DNA from: Sceloporus undulatus
Taxonomy: Eukaryota > Chordata > Lepidosauria > Squamata > Phrynosomatidae
Assembly (NCBI RefSeq): GCF_019175285.1
Contig: NC_056524.1
Span: 228,909,864 to 228,973,863 of the forward strand
Direction: 5' to 3'
Length of the DNA stretch: 64,000 nucleotides
This document shows positions 54,236 through 64,000 of this stretch, piece by piece. A program made the translations under genes and the position numbers. Under the pieces are notes generated by a model. It was not told the origin of the DNA. It made no database searches and worked only from the letters and a program-made list of their open reading frames with translations. Position 1 is the stretch's first letter, and each line of letters starts with the position of its first letter.

Positions 54236-57200
54236 GATAAGGCATGATATGGGGAAAGTATTTTGCCATTTTTTTAAAAAAAATTATTCCTCAGCTTCTA
54301 CTTCCAAAAACTAATATTATGAGTTTCTCTTTCCTGCTTTTCTCTCCTTTATGTGAAGGATTCTCTCACCAACCCACAAAAATAATGATAGTGAATTAGG
54401 TAAAGAAAGAAAAAATCAAGGAAGATTTCTTTGATATTACCTAAATTTTACTATAGCCCTTCCTAGCAATATAACTCAACAAATTTAAGTGACTTGCAGA
54501 GTTTCCCCCTAACTTTAAAGCCTGATTTATAATCTAGTGGCCCCATTCAATCACTACTGACAGCAAGTGGGCTTGTGAATATGAATGACAAATAGTAAGT
54601 ACTTTGAAAGCAAAATAGTCCAAATCTAAATCAATATAGCCTTATCCAGGCTTATAAAACTGTAAGCAAGAAGAGTATATGGAAATATGCATCCCCAATT
54701 CCCAAACATTCTGGCTTGAAAGTCTAACAATAGGTTATAATCATATTCAACTGAACATTGTTACAGTCCTCCACATGTCATTGGGGGCCCTCTTATTGTT
54801 ATAACAATAAAGTTGTGTCTCACATTATGGCATTCTGGTCACTCACACAATCTCAGATTTTCTACTCCAACAAAACATTTTGTCAGCAAGTTTCTGATAT
54901 GCTTCTCAGACATCTCCCAACCAGACTGGATGATTTAAATCTCAGGTTTTGTTTTGTTTTGCCTTATGTGAAACAAGAAGCAGCACAGAGGGTGTTGAGT
55001 CAGCTGGACCTAGCTGGGAGGTAAATCCCTCTTTAAGAATTGCAGTCTTTGTACAGCTTTGTACGGCCACAGCTTCTTGGTGAGATTACAGGGGAATGAT
55101 GTTGTGGTTGATTAGCCAACCTTGACAAGTCTGTGGTAGAGCTGGCCAGAAAATCTATTTCAGAAGCTCAGCAATACTCTTTTAATTCTGAACACGGAGA
55201 CCAGCCAGAGATACTCTATCTGAAACCTGATTTCAACCTGTTCTGGTTTTGTGCACATGCCAATATTTGCTGCTTTCTAATGGTAATCGATATCTGAAGG
55301 TGGGCTAGGGCAGGATGGAGGAGAAGTTAATTTACATGGAGAATTATTTATTAAGGTGTTTGTTGTACAGAAGACATTTTGTTGGGCTTGCAACCTTCAA
55401 TTATACTTATCAGCTTTAATTGTAGACAATTAGATTCTGCATTCTAGGCAGAACTCTCCTCCAACTGGTCTATCTCCTGCTGTATTTGCTTTTCAAATTG
55501 AATTTTTTAATATGAAAGAGAGCTGAGAAGGATTCTATTAGAGATATGCATGCAGAATGCTGATTATGGATGGTTTCCCCTCACCTTTTAGAACATTTAA
55601 TTCCCTGACAAACTATAAAAGTTAGTAATAAAACCATAAAACATATCACTAATAGGCAGGTTATGGGGATCATTTAGGGGGTAAAATTAGTCCCTTTTAG
55701 TTGCCTTATCATTACTGATATGTAGAAATTAACATGAAAACCAGAGAACCTTAGGGATCTCCTCCATCCCACCCCATAACTGCCTCCCTACATGACTTGA
55801 TTTAGTTACTATAGCACTATTAATAAAATGCATTACTTGTAAATAGCATACTAATTGATGTTAATGGGAAGACACTGTATTACATATTGCTCACAGGGTG
55901 GTATTAAATTTACTTCTGCCCTTATGCTTCACAATTTATAGGTACATGGGGCAATCTTATGCACTCCTATGCTAGTTGTTACTAGAATTATAAACTTGGA
56001 CTTTGCAACATAAACAGCAAATAGATTTTTCCCTTTTGTAGACAAAAAAAATCTTTGTATCAAGAACATTTGGAAAAAAGATGAGCCAGTGTTGTTGAGA
56101 GTGAACAACAAAATTATGAGTAACCAGTCACTACAGTATGGGTTCTTCCAAAGAGTAGTAGCTAGAGAACCTGTTTCAGCAATTTGGCCACAGCATTTTT
56201 AACTTGCTGAAGCTTCAAGAATGTTTCTTATGGCACCCCTTATGGTAATGCAAGAAGAATATAATCAACATATGTGTCACAGTGGCCAAATCTGACAGCA
56301 ATGGTCACAACTGGCTCCTAAGTTTAATTGTGCAAAAACCTAACCATTGCTGAAATTTGGGAAGTTTATACATTATCAATACCTGTAATGAATAACTAGC
56401 ATGCTCCTCTTATTTGGCAGTAAACTTGTTACTAATAAATAAAAATTCATCTTTCAGGATGGATCTGACAAGAAACTTCTCTATTCATACTACTCTTTTC
56501 CCCAGAAAAAAACAAGTTAACATTTGTCTGAATTTTCTGTGATAAGAATATTTATTTTTTTAAAAAATTATGGCAACAGATACTTCTTATTATATTGAAA
56601 ATCCAGTTTTCGAGTCCCTTTCATATCAAGGATCCTGAACTGGTGGATGCATGTGAAGATAGGAGCAGTATATCATGGTGAAGAAAGCCCTGAAAGAGCT
56701 ATTTTGTTGTAATATCAAATGAGACTCTTTATTTAGAATTTATGCAATATTACATGCCCCAGTTTTCTTTTATTTCCATGCAAGAGTATCAGGCTGGCAT
56801 TATAACAGTTTCCATTCTTGGCAGCATCTTGCTCAAATATTTTTTTTTCTTAAACAAAAACTCAACAAAAAACATGACATAGCCCACATCTTCTATACCT
56901 TTAGCTGCACATGCCAACACTGGTTTTCATATCTCTTACATCATGAATTATCAAATCACAGGCCAAATAATGTGGTTATATTGAAATCTGATATGCTCTA
57001 CAATATCTTCAGCATACTCTAAATCATTATGGACAGTTACAATTACAACCTGAAGACAGAGTAAAAGAGAATGATTAAGGCCACATGGAGAAATCAAGGC
57101 ACAAATATGTTTGAAAGGTAGATGTCAAAAATCATTTAACTGTTTGGTTTTCCCTTTGCAGTGCTTAATGGGCTGTAGACACTGAACTAAACCATTACCT

Positions 57201-58613
57201 GAAACTGGAGGAGGATTTGTGCAAAAGCTTCACCTGTCAAAGGTCAGGTAGGAAGACATTTAGACAGAAGCATCTTGTACACCATAATGCAGAATGGATC
57301 ACTCTAAAACCTAATCCATGTGGATAACACTCTTAAGTAAGCACAGGTCATGCACCATCTGTATTTGATTGAATAATGTTTTATGAAAGTCAACAGGCAT
57401 GGGGCCTACCAAAAAGTTATCAGAATTTTCATTTCAATTAGGCAGATGGCCAAGGAATCAAATGAAGAGTCTGACTGATGGGAACTGAATCAATAACATC
57501 TTTCTGAGCTTTATTTGATTTATCATTGTCTAAGCAAAGGAATTGATTTATGTCTGTAGCTTTATTTGATAAGTTTAATGATAGCTCAACTATTCCTAAA
57601 CCAATTTTTCCCCTAGGGTTTACATCCTGGCCTGCCCTTCAGTGAAAAAGGAGATAATTTCACATCAAACAAAATAATATTTTATAAGAAACTGAGTGCA
57701 CAGACCTACACACAGAACTGAAGGGCTATAAGAATTGAGAGAAGCCCCACTACACTGGTGGAACTTGAGCAGAACTAAGATAATTACTGTTTTTGATTGC
57801 ATCTCTCAGAATCCCCTGCCTTGCAGCATTAAAAGCTAAGATATGTTGCTGCCTTGAAAGGTTTGTTATTGAAATTGCCCTGATGTGGCAACAGAATTCT
57901 CCACTATCCCACTGTTAAAAGATACACAAAAGTGGCAAAAAGAGAGTGGATGAATGGGAGGAATATGCCAAGTGCTTCAGTTACATTATATCCTACAATG
58001 TATCTAATACATGTAGTCATGGAATATAGTTTATAATTTGTATATAAATGTCATGCAAAGTAACCATAATTAGGATTATAAGGCATGGGTCCCTACATCA
58101 CAGGAGGTTCACTAGCATTCACAAGAAGGAATCAATTACTTTAAGTGACTGTGTACTATTATTAGACTTACAGAACAAGTGCATGTAGATTTATCTACAC
58201 TTAGATCAGAGTAAATTCCATGGGTTTTTCTCCCAGGAAAGTTGATAAAGAATTGCAGAATAATGAATTTTTAAGCCTCTACATACTCTTTAGTACTATC
58301 TATCTATCTATCATCTATCTTTTGTTTTTCATAATGTATTGCTAGCACTGTCCAGGTTAGTCTTACTGAAAGCTGACAAGATGTCTGCCAAATGGTGGAA
58401 TGTATATAAAACCTATTCTTTGTTGGTTACCTACATTTGATTGCCTTTTGCATTGTACAGCATTGTCTATGACATTTCAGTTCTCTGAATTCACTTTCAT
58501 GATCTTGCCTTTTCACAAGTTGCTGCAACAATCTTTTCATTACTTCATTGCTCATTTTCTTCAGCAAAGGTTCATGATCCCATTTTGGGGACATTTACAA
58601 AGCAAAACTCTAT
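54236..58613. other. No recognised gene or repeat (about 4.4 kb)
   Basis: The longest stretch with nothing I can classify. It is AT-rich, has only short frames, and shows a small (ATCT)n run near 58,300. Conserved non-coding DNA could be hidden here but cannot be seen without alignment. Confidence 0.45.
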
Positions 58614-59712
58614 GGCGGGATACAGATGGGCAAAAAGGGGTGTGTTCATGACGTCATGAAGGTATAGCCTTCAGACGGCCCTTACCTGAATGCCGCCATG
58701 AACACGCCGCCCGCACGCCCCAAGCGGGAAGAAGCGGCATTAAAAAGGTGCCGCTTTTCCCCGCTTCTTTTCTGTATGCTGCGCAACTGCGCAGCTCTGT
58801 CTATAAGCTGCTGCACCGGTATGCCAGAATTGCTACGCCTCTAATTTAAGTTGCCCATTTAAAAGCTCCGTGTCTGCTGCGTCGCATAATGAGACGGGGT
58901 CCTGGAACATGCGCAGTTTGCACTGAGGCTCTAATTAGAGCATCAGATGCCATGCAGATGTGGAAGCTGCAGCACAGCTGCACTCTGTTTTAATGCTCGT
59001 AACCCTAACCCTAACCCTAACCCTAGAGCAACATGTACGCATGCGCTGCTAGAATTGTGGAAAGTTTGGAATTTAAAGTGCACCCCTACACACATTCCTG
59101 TGCCATTTTCACCTAACAATAAAAAAACGCTAAAACTTTAAATATTTACATATGTACAAGGGAGGTGATGGGGGATGGCAGGGGGACAGCGGTGGCAGCG
59201 GCGACAGCTGTGGCTGTGCATTGCAGATTCAGCAAGAGCGCGGGGACCAAAGGAGAGGAGGCATCCATGATGCTGGTGACATTGGCAACGTGCAAGCGGA
59301 CAAGGATGCCAACACCAGCTGATCACCAGCTGGCAGGAGACCACCTTTGTTCTTGGCCAGGGCGGGGGAAAAAGTTTAAAGGGGCTTGAGTGCTTTAAAT
59401 GTGCACATATGCTTTCTGCCGCCGGTGCTGAGCGCCGCAGCTGCGCAGCTGCGCATCCGCCAGCCGGCAAAAGAAAAAAAAAGGCCCGTTTTTGGCTGCC
59501 CGTGCGGAAGCTGCCTCTCTCTTTGCAGCGTCCTGCGAGGTGGCGGTATGGAAACTGCGGGTCAGAAACGCCCCCAGGTGAGGCGTCTTCACTGCCCTCC
59601 ATGTGGAAGCCCCATACACCTTAGCCACACCCCCGGGGCGGGCGGTCTGGAGGCTCCGTATTCAGCAGAATACACCTCCAAGACGTCTTCCCCTGCCCGT
59701 CTGTATCCCGCC
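58614..59712. mobile_element. 1.1-kb GC-rich inverted-repeat DNA element
   Basis: The left end GGCGGGATACAGATGGGC and right end GCCCGTCTGTATCCCGCC are inverted repeats with one mismatch in 18. Flanks TAT and AAT do not give a clear duplication. The interior is CpG-rich, has a GGAAGAAGCGGC/GCCGCTTTTCC...GCTTC hairpin like the 38-kb MITEs, and contains a telomere-like array at 59,001-59,026. No transposase frame is seen. Confidence 0.75.
59001..59026 (-). repeat. Telomere-like (CCCTAA)4 array inside a DNA element
   Basis: AACCCT repeats four times without error and ends in AG. On the minus strand this is (TTAGGG)4. The array lies inside the 58.6-kb element, whose relatives carry one or two units of the same motif (CCCTAACCCTAGTAC near 38,087; CTAACCCTAGTACG near 39,093). 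Confidence 0.95.
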
Positions 59713-59749
<37 letters not shown>

Positions 59750-59853
59750 TATTTATTTCTATACCACTTTTCCTGGGAGATCAAAGCGGTTTCCAAGTTC
59801 AAAGAGAATATACATTTTAAACAGGTTACAATATAATATACAGTCAAGAATAC

Positions 59854-60074
59854 TGTGTCTTCAGGCCAGCCTGTTCTCTCCCTCACAGGCCCAAGGATGA
59901 CAGTTACGGAGGGAGGGCACTGTCTCTTGAGGCCAGCCTGTTCTCTCTCTCACAGGCCCAAGGATGACAGTTACGGAGGGAGGGCACTGTCTCTTNNNNN
60001 NNNNNGAGGCCAGCCTGTTCTCTCCCTCACAGGCCCAAGGATGACAGTTACGGAGGGAGGGCACTGTCTCTTGT
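59854..60074 (-). repeat. Minisatellite, about 68-bp unit x3 (copy D array), with gap
   Basis: Units share GAGGCCAGCCTGTTCTCTC, CCTCACAGGCCCAAGGATGA, CAGTTACGGAGGGAGGGCAC, then TGTCTCTT, and are nearly identical. The ten N at 59,996-60,005 fall between units, so the true copy number is unknown. Confidence 0.95.
59996..60005. other. Assembly gap (10 N)
   Basis: Ten N characters inside a tandem array; probably a collapsed or unspanned repeat. Confidence 1.
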
Positions 60075-61558
60075 CTCTATGTTAGCTTGTAAATTCCAGA
60101 AATGTTTATTCTAAACCAGCTCTTTGAAAGTTTATGACCGGTCAGATAATTGTTCTTTTCTGTACCCTATTTCAGTTTCAGAGATTAGTCTTAAAGGTGC
60201 CATGAGACCCCTTTCTCCCCATTTTCTCTTTCACCTGCCTTGCTCAATTCTGTGTATACTTTGCAAACAGTCACAGGTCGTAGTAGCACAGCCTTTTGTC
60301 CTTCTGCTATGATTCAGATGTTTTCTATGCTGTTATGTTCTTCATTGTAACCATAGGCGTCACTTGAGGGGGGCAGGGGGTTAAACTTGATGCACTGGAT
60401 GGAAGGGATGAGGAAGTGAGGTCTGGAAAGTTTGCAGAAGGGTGGAAAAAGGACTCTCAGCCAGCAGCTCAGTTAGACCCAGAAAAGCTGTGGGGCAGCA
60501 GGTGAGAGAGTTCCAGGTCTGTCAGCTTTGCTGATCAGACAGAAAAGGGAATCTCCATCCTTTCTTATTAGGCCACCACCACCTCTTTGGCAGCGGGGTT
60601 ATCATGGCAGCTGGGCTGGACAGCATGGAGGTAAGTGCATGGGGACAAAGGCATGCAGAGTGTGGGGACAGACGTGAGGAGTATCCCCATCCACCTACCT
60701 TTGCTCTGCCCAGCCTAGCCATCAGGCCCTTTGGCAGTGGTGGCTGGACCAAGCAGCATGGAGGCAGGGGCATGGGGCGAGAAGTCTCTTCAACCACTTT
60801 CCTTTACTCTGCAGTACTTAGCTGTCAGGCTGTTTAGCTGTGGTGGTAGCTGGGCTGGGCAGCATGGAGACAGATACATGGGGAGAGGAGGCTCCCTGCC
60901 TGCTTGGGTATGCACTGCCTAGTTGAACTGCTACTGCTGAAGAGCTGGAGGAGGAAGTCTCGCAAAGCTTCATCTTTTTTGTGGGTTGGAGGGGGGTCCT
61001 CACCTTTTCCCCTCCCTCCCAAGTGCCCCCCCCCCCAAGTCCTTGGAAAGCAGCACTCAAGCTTCAGTAAGTGTTGTGGGGGGAGATGCTGCTGCTTCTT
61101 ATCCCTCCCAAAATTACTACAGCAGATGCCATTAATCCAAATGATGTCACTGATTGTGCCATGGGTTCAAATTTATTTTGTGATTATGCAGAATTTTATT
61201 CTATGGACTGTTCCAGGTGTGTGAGTTGTGAGCTTCCATGTCCACAGTGAATTTTCAGGAAATAAAGAAGCAGTTCTAACCAATGGGCATTATTATTGTA
61301 GTAGTCCCTGGAATGTTGGGTGTGGGTGTGGGTGTGTCAGCCCCACCTATTAGGCAGCCTGAGAGACACTGCTCTAAGGAACAGCATACAGGAAGTTGAT
61401 ATTGCTCCTATTTTGTTTTTATTTCTTCAAGGCCAGCCTTCATCTCAGCTGCAAGGTCTGGAAAAAGCTATACTATATGAACATATCAGAGTCTTCAGGC
61501 CACTGGGGAAAGTTTTCTCTCAGTTCCACCACCATCACAGACACATCTGGTAAAGACA
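60075..61558. other. Unclassified DNA with three diverged tandem units
   Basis: At about 60,590-60,925 a unit of roughly 120-135 bp recurs three times, marked by GGCTGGRC-AGCATGGAG, GGGCATGGGG-like text and CTTTRCTCTGC. A TTAGTCTTAAAGGTGCC module is at 60,184. C- and G-runs occur near 61,026. No gene is recognised. Confidence 0.45.
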
Positions 61559-62223
61559 CCTGTGGCATTTATCACACGGAGGTTATTGGAGCTAAGATCA
61601 GGGGTGACTGTGGGTCGAATGATGCGAATTGACGTTATAACGTGTTTTATCACACCTGATTGCCCTTCCGTTGCCCTTCCGAATCAAGGGGGAATCGAAT
61701 CCAAGGCAAGTCATGTGATGTGGATTCAGGCAAAGCGGAGTGAGTGCAAATTTTATTACCACACCAGTGCATACCATGCGGATTCAACGATTCGAATTGG
61801 GACCCTTGTGCATGCTCAGTGGGGCCCTGAAGGCATCCTGAACCTTTGGACTTCCGGGGTTAAGAAGGGAGCCTGGTTCCACTTTCACGTGAATGACAGC
61901 TTCACCTTTCTTCCTCCCTTCTATTTTCCTATTCCTGGCAGCCAAATTCAAAGGGGTCCTCCGTGTCAGAGCCCCCATCCATTTCAGCCACATCGACATC
62001 TATCCTCTTGTCATTCTCCTCATCTATTTCATCTACATCTTTCCTTCCCTTTGTAATAGTTGCCTTCTCTTAGGTTGCATCCACACTGGGGAGATAATCC
62101 AGTCTAACTCAATTTTAACTGTCTTGGCTCAGTGCTATGGAATTCTGGGAACTGTTGTGTCCTGAGACATTGAGCCTTCTTTGCCAGAGAGCTCTGGTGC
62201 CTCAGCAAACTAATAACTTAAAC

Positions 62224-62269
<46 letters not shown>

Positions 62270-62307
62270 AAAAATTATTATTGTTATTATTATTATTTTA
62301 AAATAAA

Positions 62308-62338
<31 letters not shown>

Positions 62339-63230
62339 GGAGTTGGAGTTTGTTGTGGGGTCCTTGGCTATGGAATTCTGGGAGTTTCATCTCTCCCTCC
62401 AGCTTCCTGTTTCTTTCCCTTCACATCTGTCATCTGGATCTACCCTCCATCCCTAGCCTCAAGTGAATGATAGGGAATTTCACCTATCTCTAAATGCCCT
62501 CTGCTTTATCCGAATGTATCACCCATGGCAAAATTGTTGTTGTTGTTGCTGTTGTTGTTATTATTATTATTAATTTGCAGTGAAATAATTTATTATTATT
62601 ATTATTATTATTATTAATAAATTTCTGTCACTGCAAAATAATCAGTGTAGAAACAGCAGTTCTACTTGGAAGTAAATCCTGCCTCCACCTTGGCCCCACT
62701 TTGGAGGACGTCCTGCCCCCTCAACCCCAAAGAGTCCTTTAGAAACTTTACTAACCCCACTCTCTCTCTTTGCCCCCCTCTTTTCCCTTTCTCTCTCCCC
62801 CCCATCTCCCACCTCCTTGCCAGCATGTCTCCTGTCCACGTTAAAATGTGAATGCATTCATTCAGGGGAGAGCAGCGGAAGCAAATGGGGCAAAGTTGCA
62901 GCACGGCATCATGGGAAATTTGCAACCGGGGGTTTTGTGGTGGTGTTCCAGAGCACAAGCAAAGTGTCATTCCACACCAGACCAATACGCAGTGAATTCG
63001 AAGCGAGCCTCAATGCGAATCCTGTGAACTCACTTTTTTAGCGAATTCTCCAAAATGAGGAGCCAGTAAGGATTCACTTCGGAAGCACCACGGAAGTGCC
63101 ATGGAAGGAGCTCCCATTGAAAGGAACCAGGTGTGAAAATACATTAACATTATAACTTGAATCCGCATCGTTGGATTCGCAGTCACCCCGGATCTGAGCT
63201 GGTAAACCCCCATTTGATAAATGCCACAGG
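61559..63230. mobile_element. 1.7-kb DNA element with about 90-bp inverted repeats
   Basis: The ends CCTGTGGCATTTATCACAC and, as reverse complement, CCTGTGGCATTTATCAAAT continue inward with GGGGTGACTG, GATGCG(A/G)ATT and GTTATAA shared by both arms for roughly 90 bp. The interior contains two (ATT)n blocks, part of the CAGAAATAATCC-type MITE (62,073-62,385), and no transposase frame. The terminal text TTTATCACAC links it to the short MITE at 45.8 kb. Confidence 0.85.
62073..62385. mobile_element. MITE (CAGAAATAATCC family) with expanded (ATT)n loop
   Basis: The left arm GCATCCACACTGGGGAGATA, GCTATGGAATTCTGGGAACT, CAGAGAGCTCTGGTGCC is separated from a short right-arm remnant (GTTTGTTGTGGGG, GCTATGGAATTCTGGGAG) by about 115 bp of (ATT)n-rich DNA. 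It is nested in the 1.7-kb element. Confidence 0.7.
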
Positions 63231-63960
63231 AGAGAGTCTTAACAGTGGCAAACCCCAGTCTGTGGAATTCCCTTCCCTGGGAGTCTAGGTTCATCTTCTC
63301 TCTGCTCTCCTTTCACTGGCAAAGATCTTGTTCAGGGGTAGGCAACCTTTTTGAGCCGGGGGCCGGGTTGCTAAACCCTCAGACAACTGGGGGATCCAAA
63401 GCCAAAAAATAAAAATTAATTTAAAAAAAAATTAAATAATAAATAAACCGGGACAAATGTAGGACAAAATTTCAAATGGTGGACACTTTTTCAAAAGTGG
63501 AGGACACGTGAAAAAAATTGCTGATTTTTTAAAAAAATGTTAATATAAATGCATGTTTCTGAGGCTTCTATAGACAATTGCCCCTGCGCGCGAGAGGCCA
63601 AAGGCCCCGACGGCAATCGGCAGCAGGACTGGGCTAGGGCCGGTCCCAAGGCCTCGCCGGGCCACATCCGGCCCGTGGGCCGCAGGTTGCCTAACCCTGA
63701 TCTTGTTAATCAAGCAGGCTTTTAATTATGAGCAGCATGTTATAGGTCAGCAGCCTGTTATAGGGAGCATATAATGTATTTGGAATTTTACTGTTGTTTT
63801 TAAAACAACTCTATAGTTTTGAAAAACAATCATAACAGTATTTTAATGTGATGTTGGTTCAATTGTGTTTTAACTTTATACTATGCAGTGTTTTTTTAAG
63901 CGTATCTTTTTCTTAGCCTTCGTAAGCCACCTAGGATCCCATGTCAGAAAAAGGCAGCAT
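63231..63960 (+). mobile_element. LINE 3' end (L2/CR1 group), split by a hAT MITE
   Basis: The translation RVLTVANPSLWNSLPWESR matches the C-terminal APxLWNxLP box of L2/CR1-group ORF2. After the nested MITE the copy continues as an AT-rich 3' UTR and ends with a tail: CGTAAGCCACCTAGGATCCC, then AAAAAGGCAGCATACAAACT, then AGATAAATAAG. Confidence 0.65.
63333..63699. mobile_element. hAT-type MITE with perfect 8-bp duplication
   Basis: 367 bp with ends CAGGGGTAGGCAACCTTT and, as reverse complement, CAGGGTTAGGCAACCTGC, typical of hAT (Charlie-like) elements. Subterminal text (GAGCCGGGGGCCGGGTTG; CCGGCCCGTGGGCCGCAGG) also fits. ATCTTGTT flanks both sides (63,325-63,332 and 63,700-63,707). No transposase is encoded. 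Confidence 0.95.
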
Positions 63961-64000
63961 ACAAACTAGATAAATAAGTAAAATACACAATGCATTGCTT

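Larger units (their letters stand above)
59713..60074 (-). mobile_element. LINE 3' end with minisatellite 3' UTR (copy D)
   Basis: Read on the minus strand: a three-unit minisatellite, an AT-rich linker, the tail hairpin (AACCGCTTTGATCTCCCAGG, then AAAAGTGGTATAGAAATAAA) and (ATT)n. The order matches copies A and C. No coding sequence precedes the array. The tail abuts the right end of the 1.1-kb DNA element exactly. Confidence 0.72.

Noticed and set aside
59001-59026. Relic of a chromosome fusion or true subtelomere
   Set aside because: Only four units are present, inside a DNA element whose relatives carry the same motif in shorter form. There is no other subtelomeric feature.

Overview
The window looks like non-genic, repeat-rich DNA from a squamate reptile, most likely a lizard. 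The evidence is the combination of elements present: CR1 and L2-group LINEs, a BovB (RTE) fragment, tRNA-derived SINEs with a BovB-like 3' end (Sauria type), a 5S rRNA-derived SINE, one L1-clade fragment, and many short terminal-inverted-repeat DNA elements. I recognise no host protein-coding exon. Every long open frame that I can explain belongs to a retroelement or a minisatellite. The organism call is an inference from repeat families; no species-diagnostic gene was seen.

Layout. 1-22 kb: mostly unrecognised AT-rich DNA. It contains an old LINE remnant (1.4 kb), a 5'-truncated LINE with a 732-codon open frame (2.7-5.1 kb), BovB (8.0-8.5 kb), CR1 pieces, a Sauria SINE split by an L2 fragment (13.3-13.8 kb), an old foldback element (15.7-16.2 kb), and a cluster of three LINE 3' ends whose 3' UTRs are minisatellites (14.4-20.1 kb). 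22.7-26.4 kb: a near full-length L2/CR1-group LINE with duplicated 5' UTR units and one intact endonuclease-reverse transcriptase frame of 1025 codons. 26.9 kb: a 37-nt U2 snRNA retropseudogene with perfect 16-bp target-site duplications. 29.7-30.3 kb: a tRNA SINE and a 5S SINE side by side. 32.9-34.9 kb: a CR1 copy split by a 1.6-kb DNA transposon.

37-47 kb: a field of DNA-element MITEs (Tigger/pogo-like, and a family with GGCCCRTTACAGAC-like ends), an L2 copy (40.2-41.9 kb), and a nest of MITE in CR1 tail beside L1 (43.9-44.7 kb). 48-58.6 kb: mainly unrecognised DNA with a few SINE, MITE and L2 relics. 58.6-64 kb: a 1.1-kb GC-rich inverted-repeat element carrying a telomere-like array, a fourth minisatellite LINE tail interrupted by a 10-N assembly gap, a 1.7-kb element with long inverted repeats, and a LINE 3' end holding a hAT-type MITE with a perfect 8-bp duplication.

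Most distinctive signals: (1) four LINE 3' ends whose 3' UTRs carry homologous but differently expanded tandem repeats in front of a common 3' hairpin; (2) a MITE family in which an internal CCCTAACCCTA motif has apparently expanded into a telomere-like array in one copy; (3) the tandem 5' UTR units of the intact LINE; (4) the U2 insertion. No gene network or operon is present. The interactions that can be read are LINE-SINE partnerships (BovB with Sauria SINEs; probably L2-group LINEs with other hairpin-tailed copies) and the nesting order of insertions.
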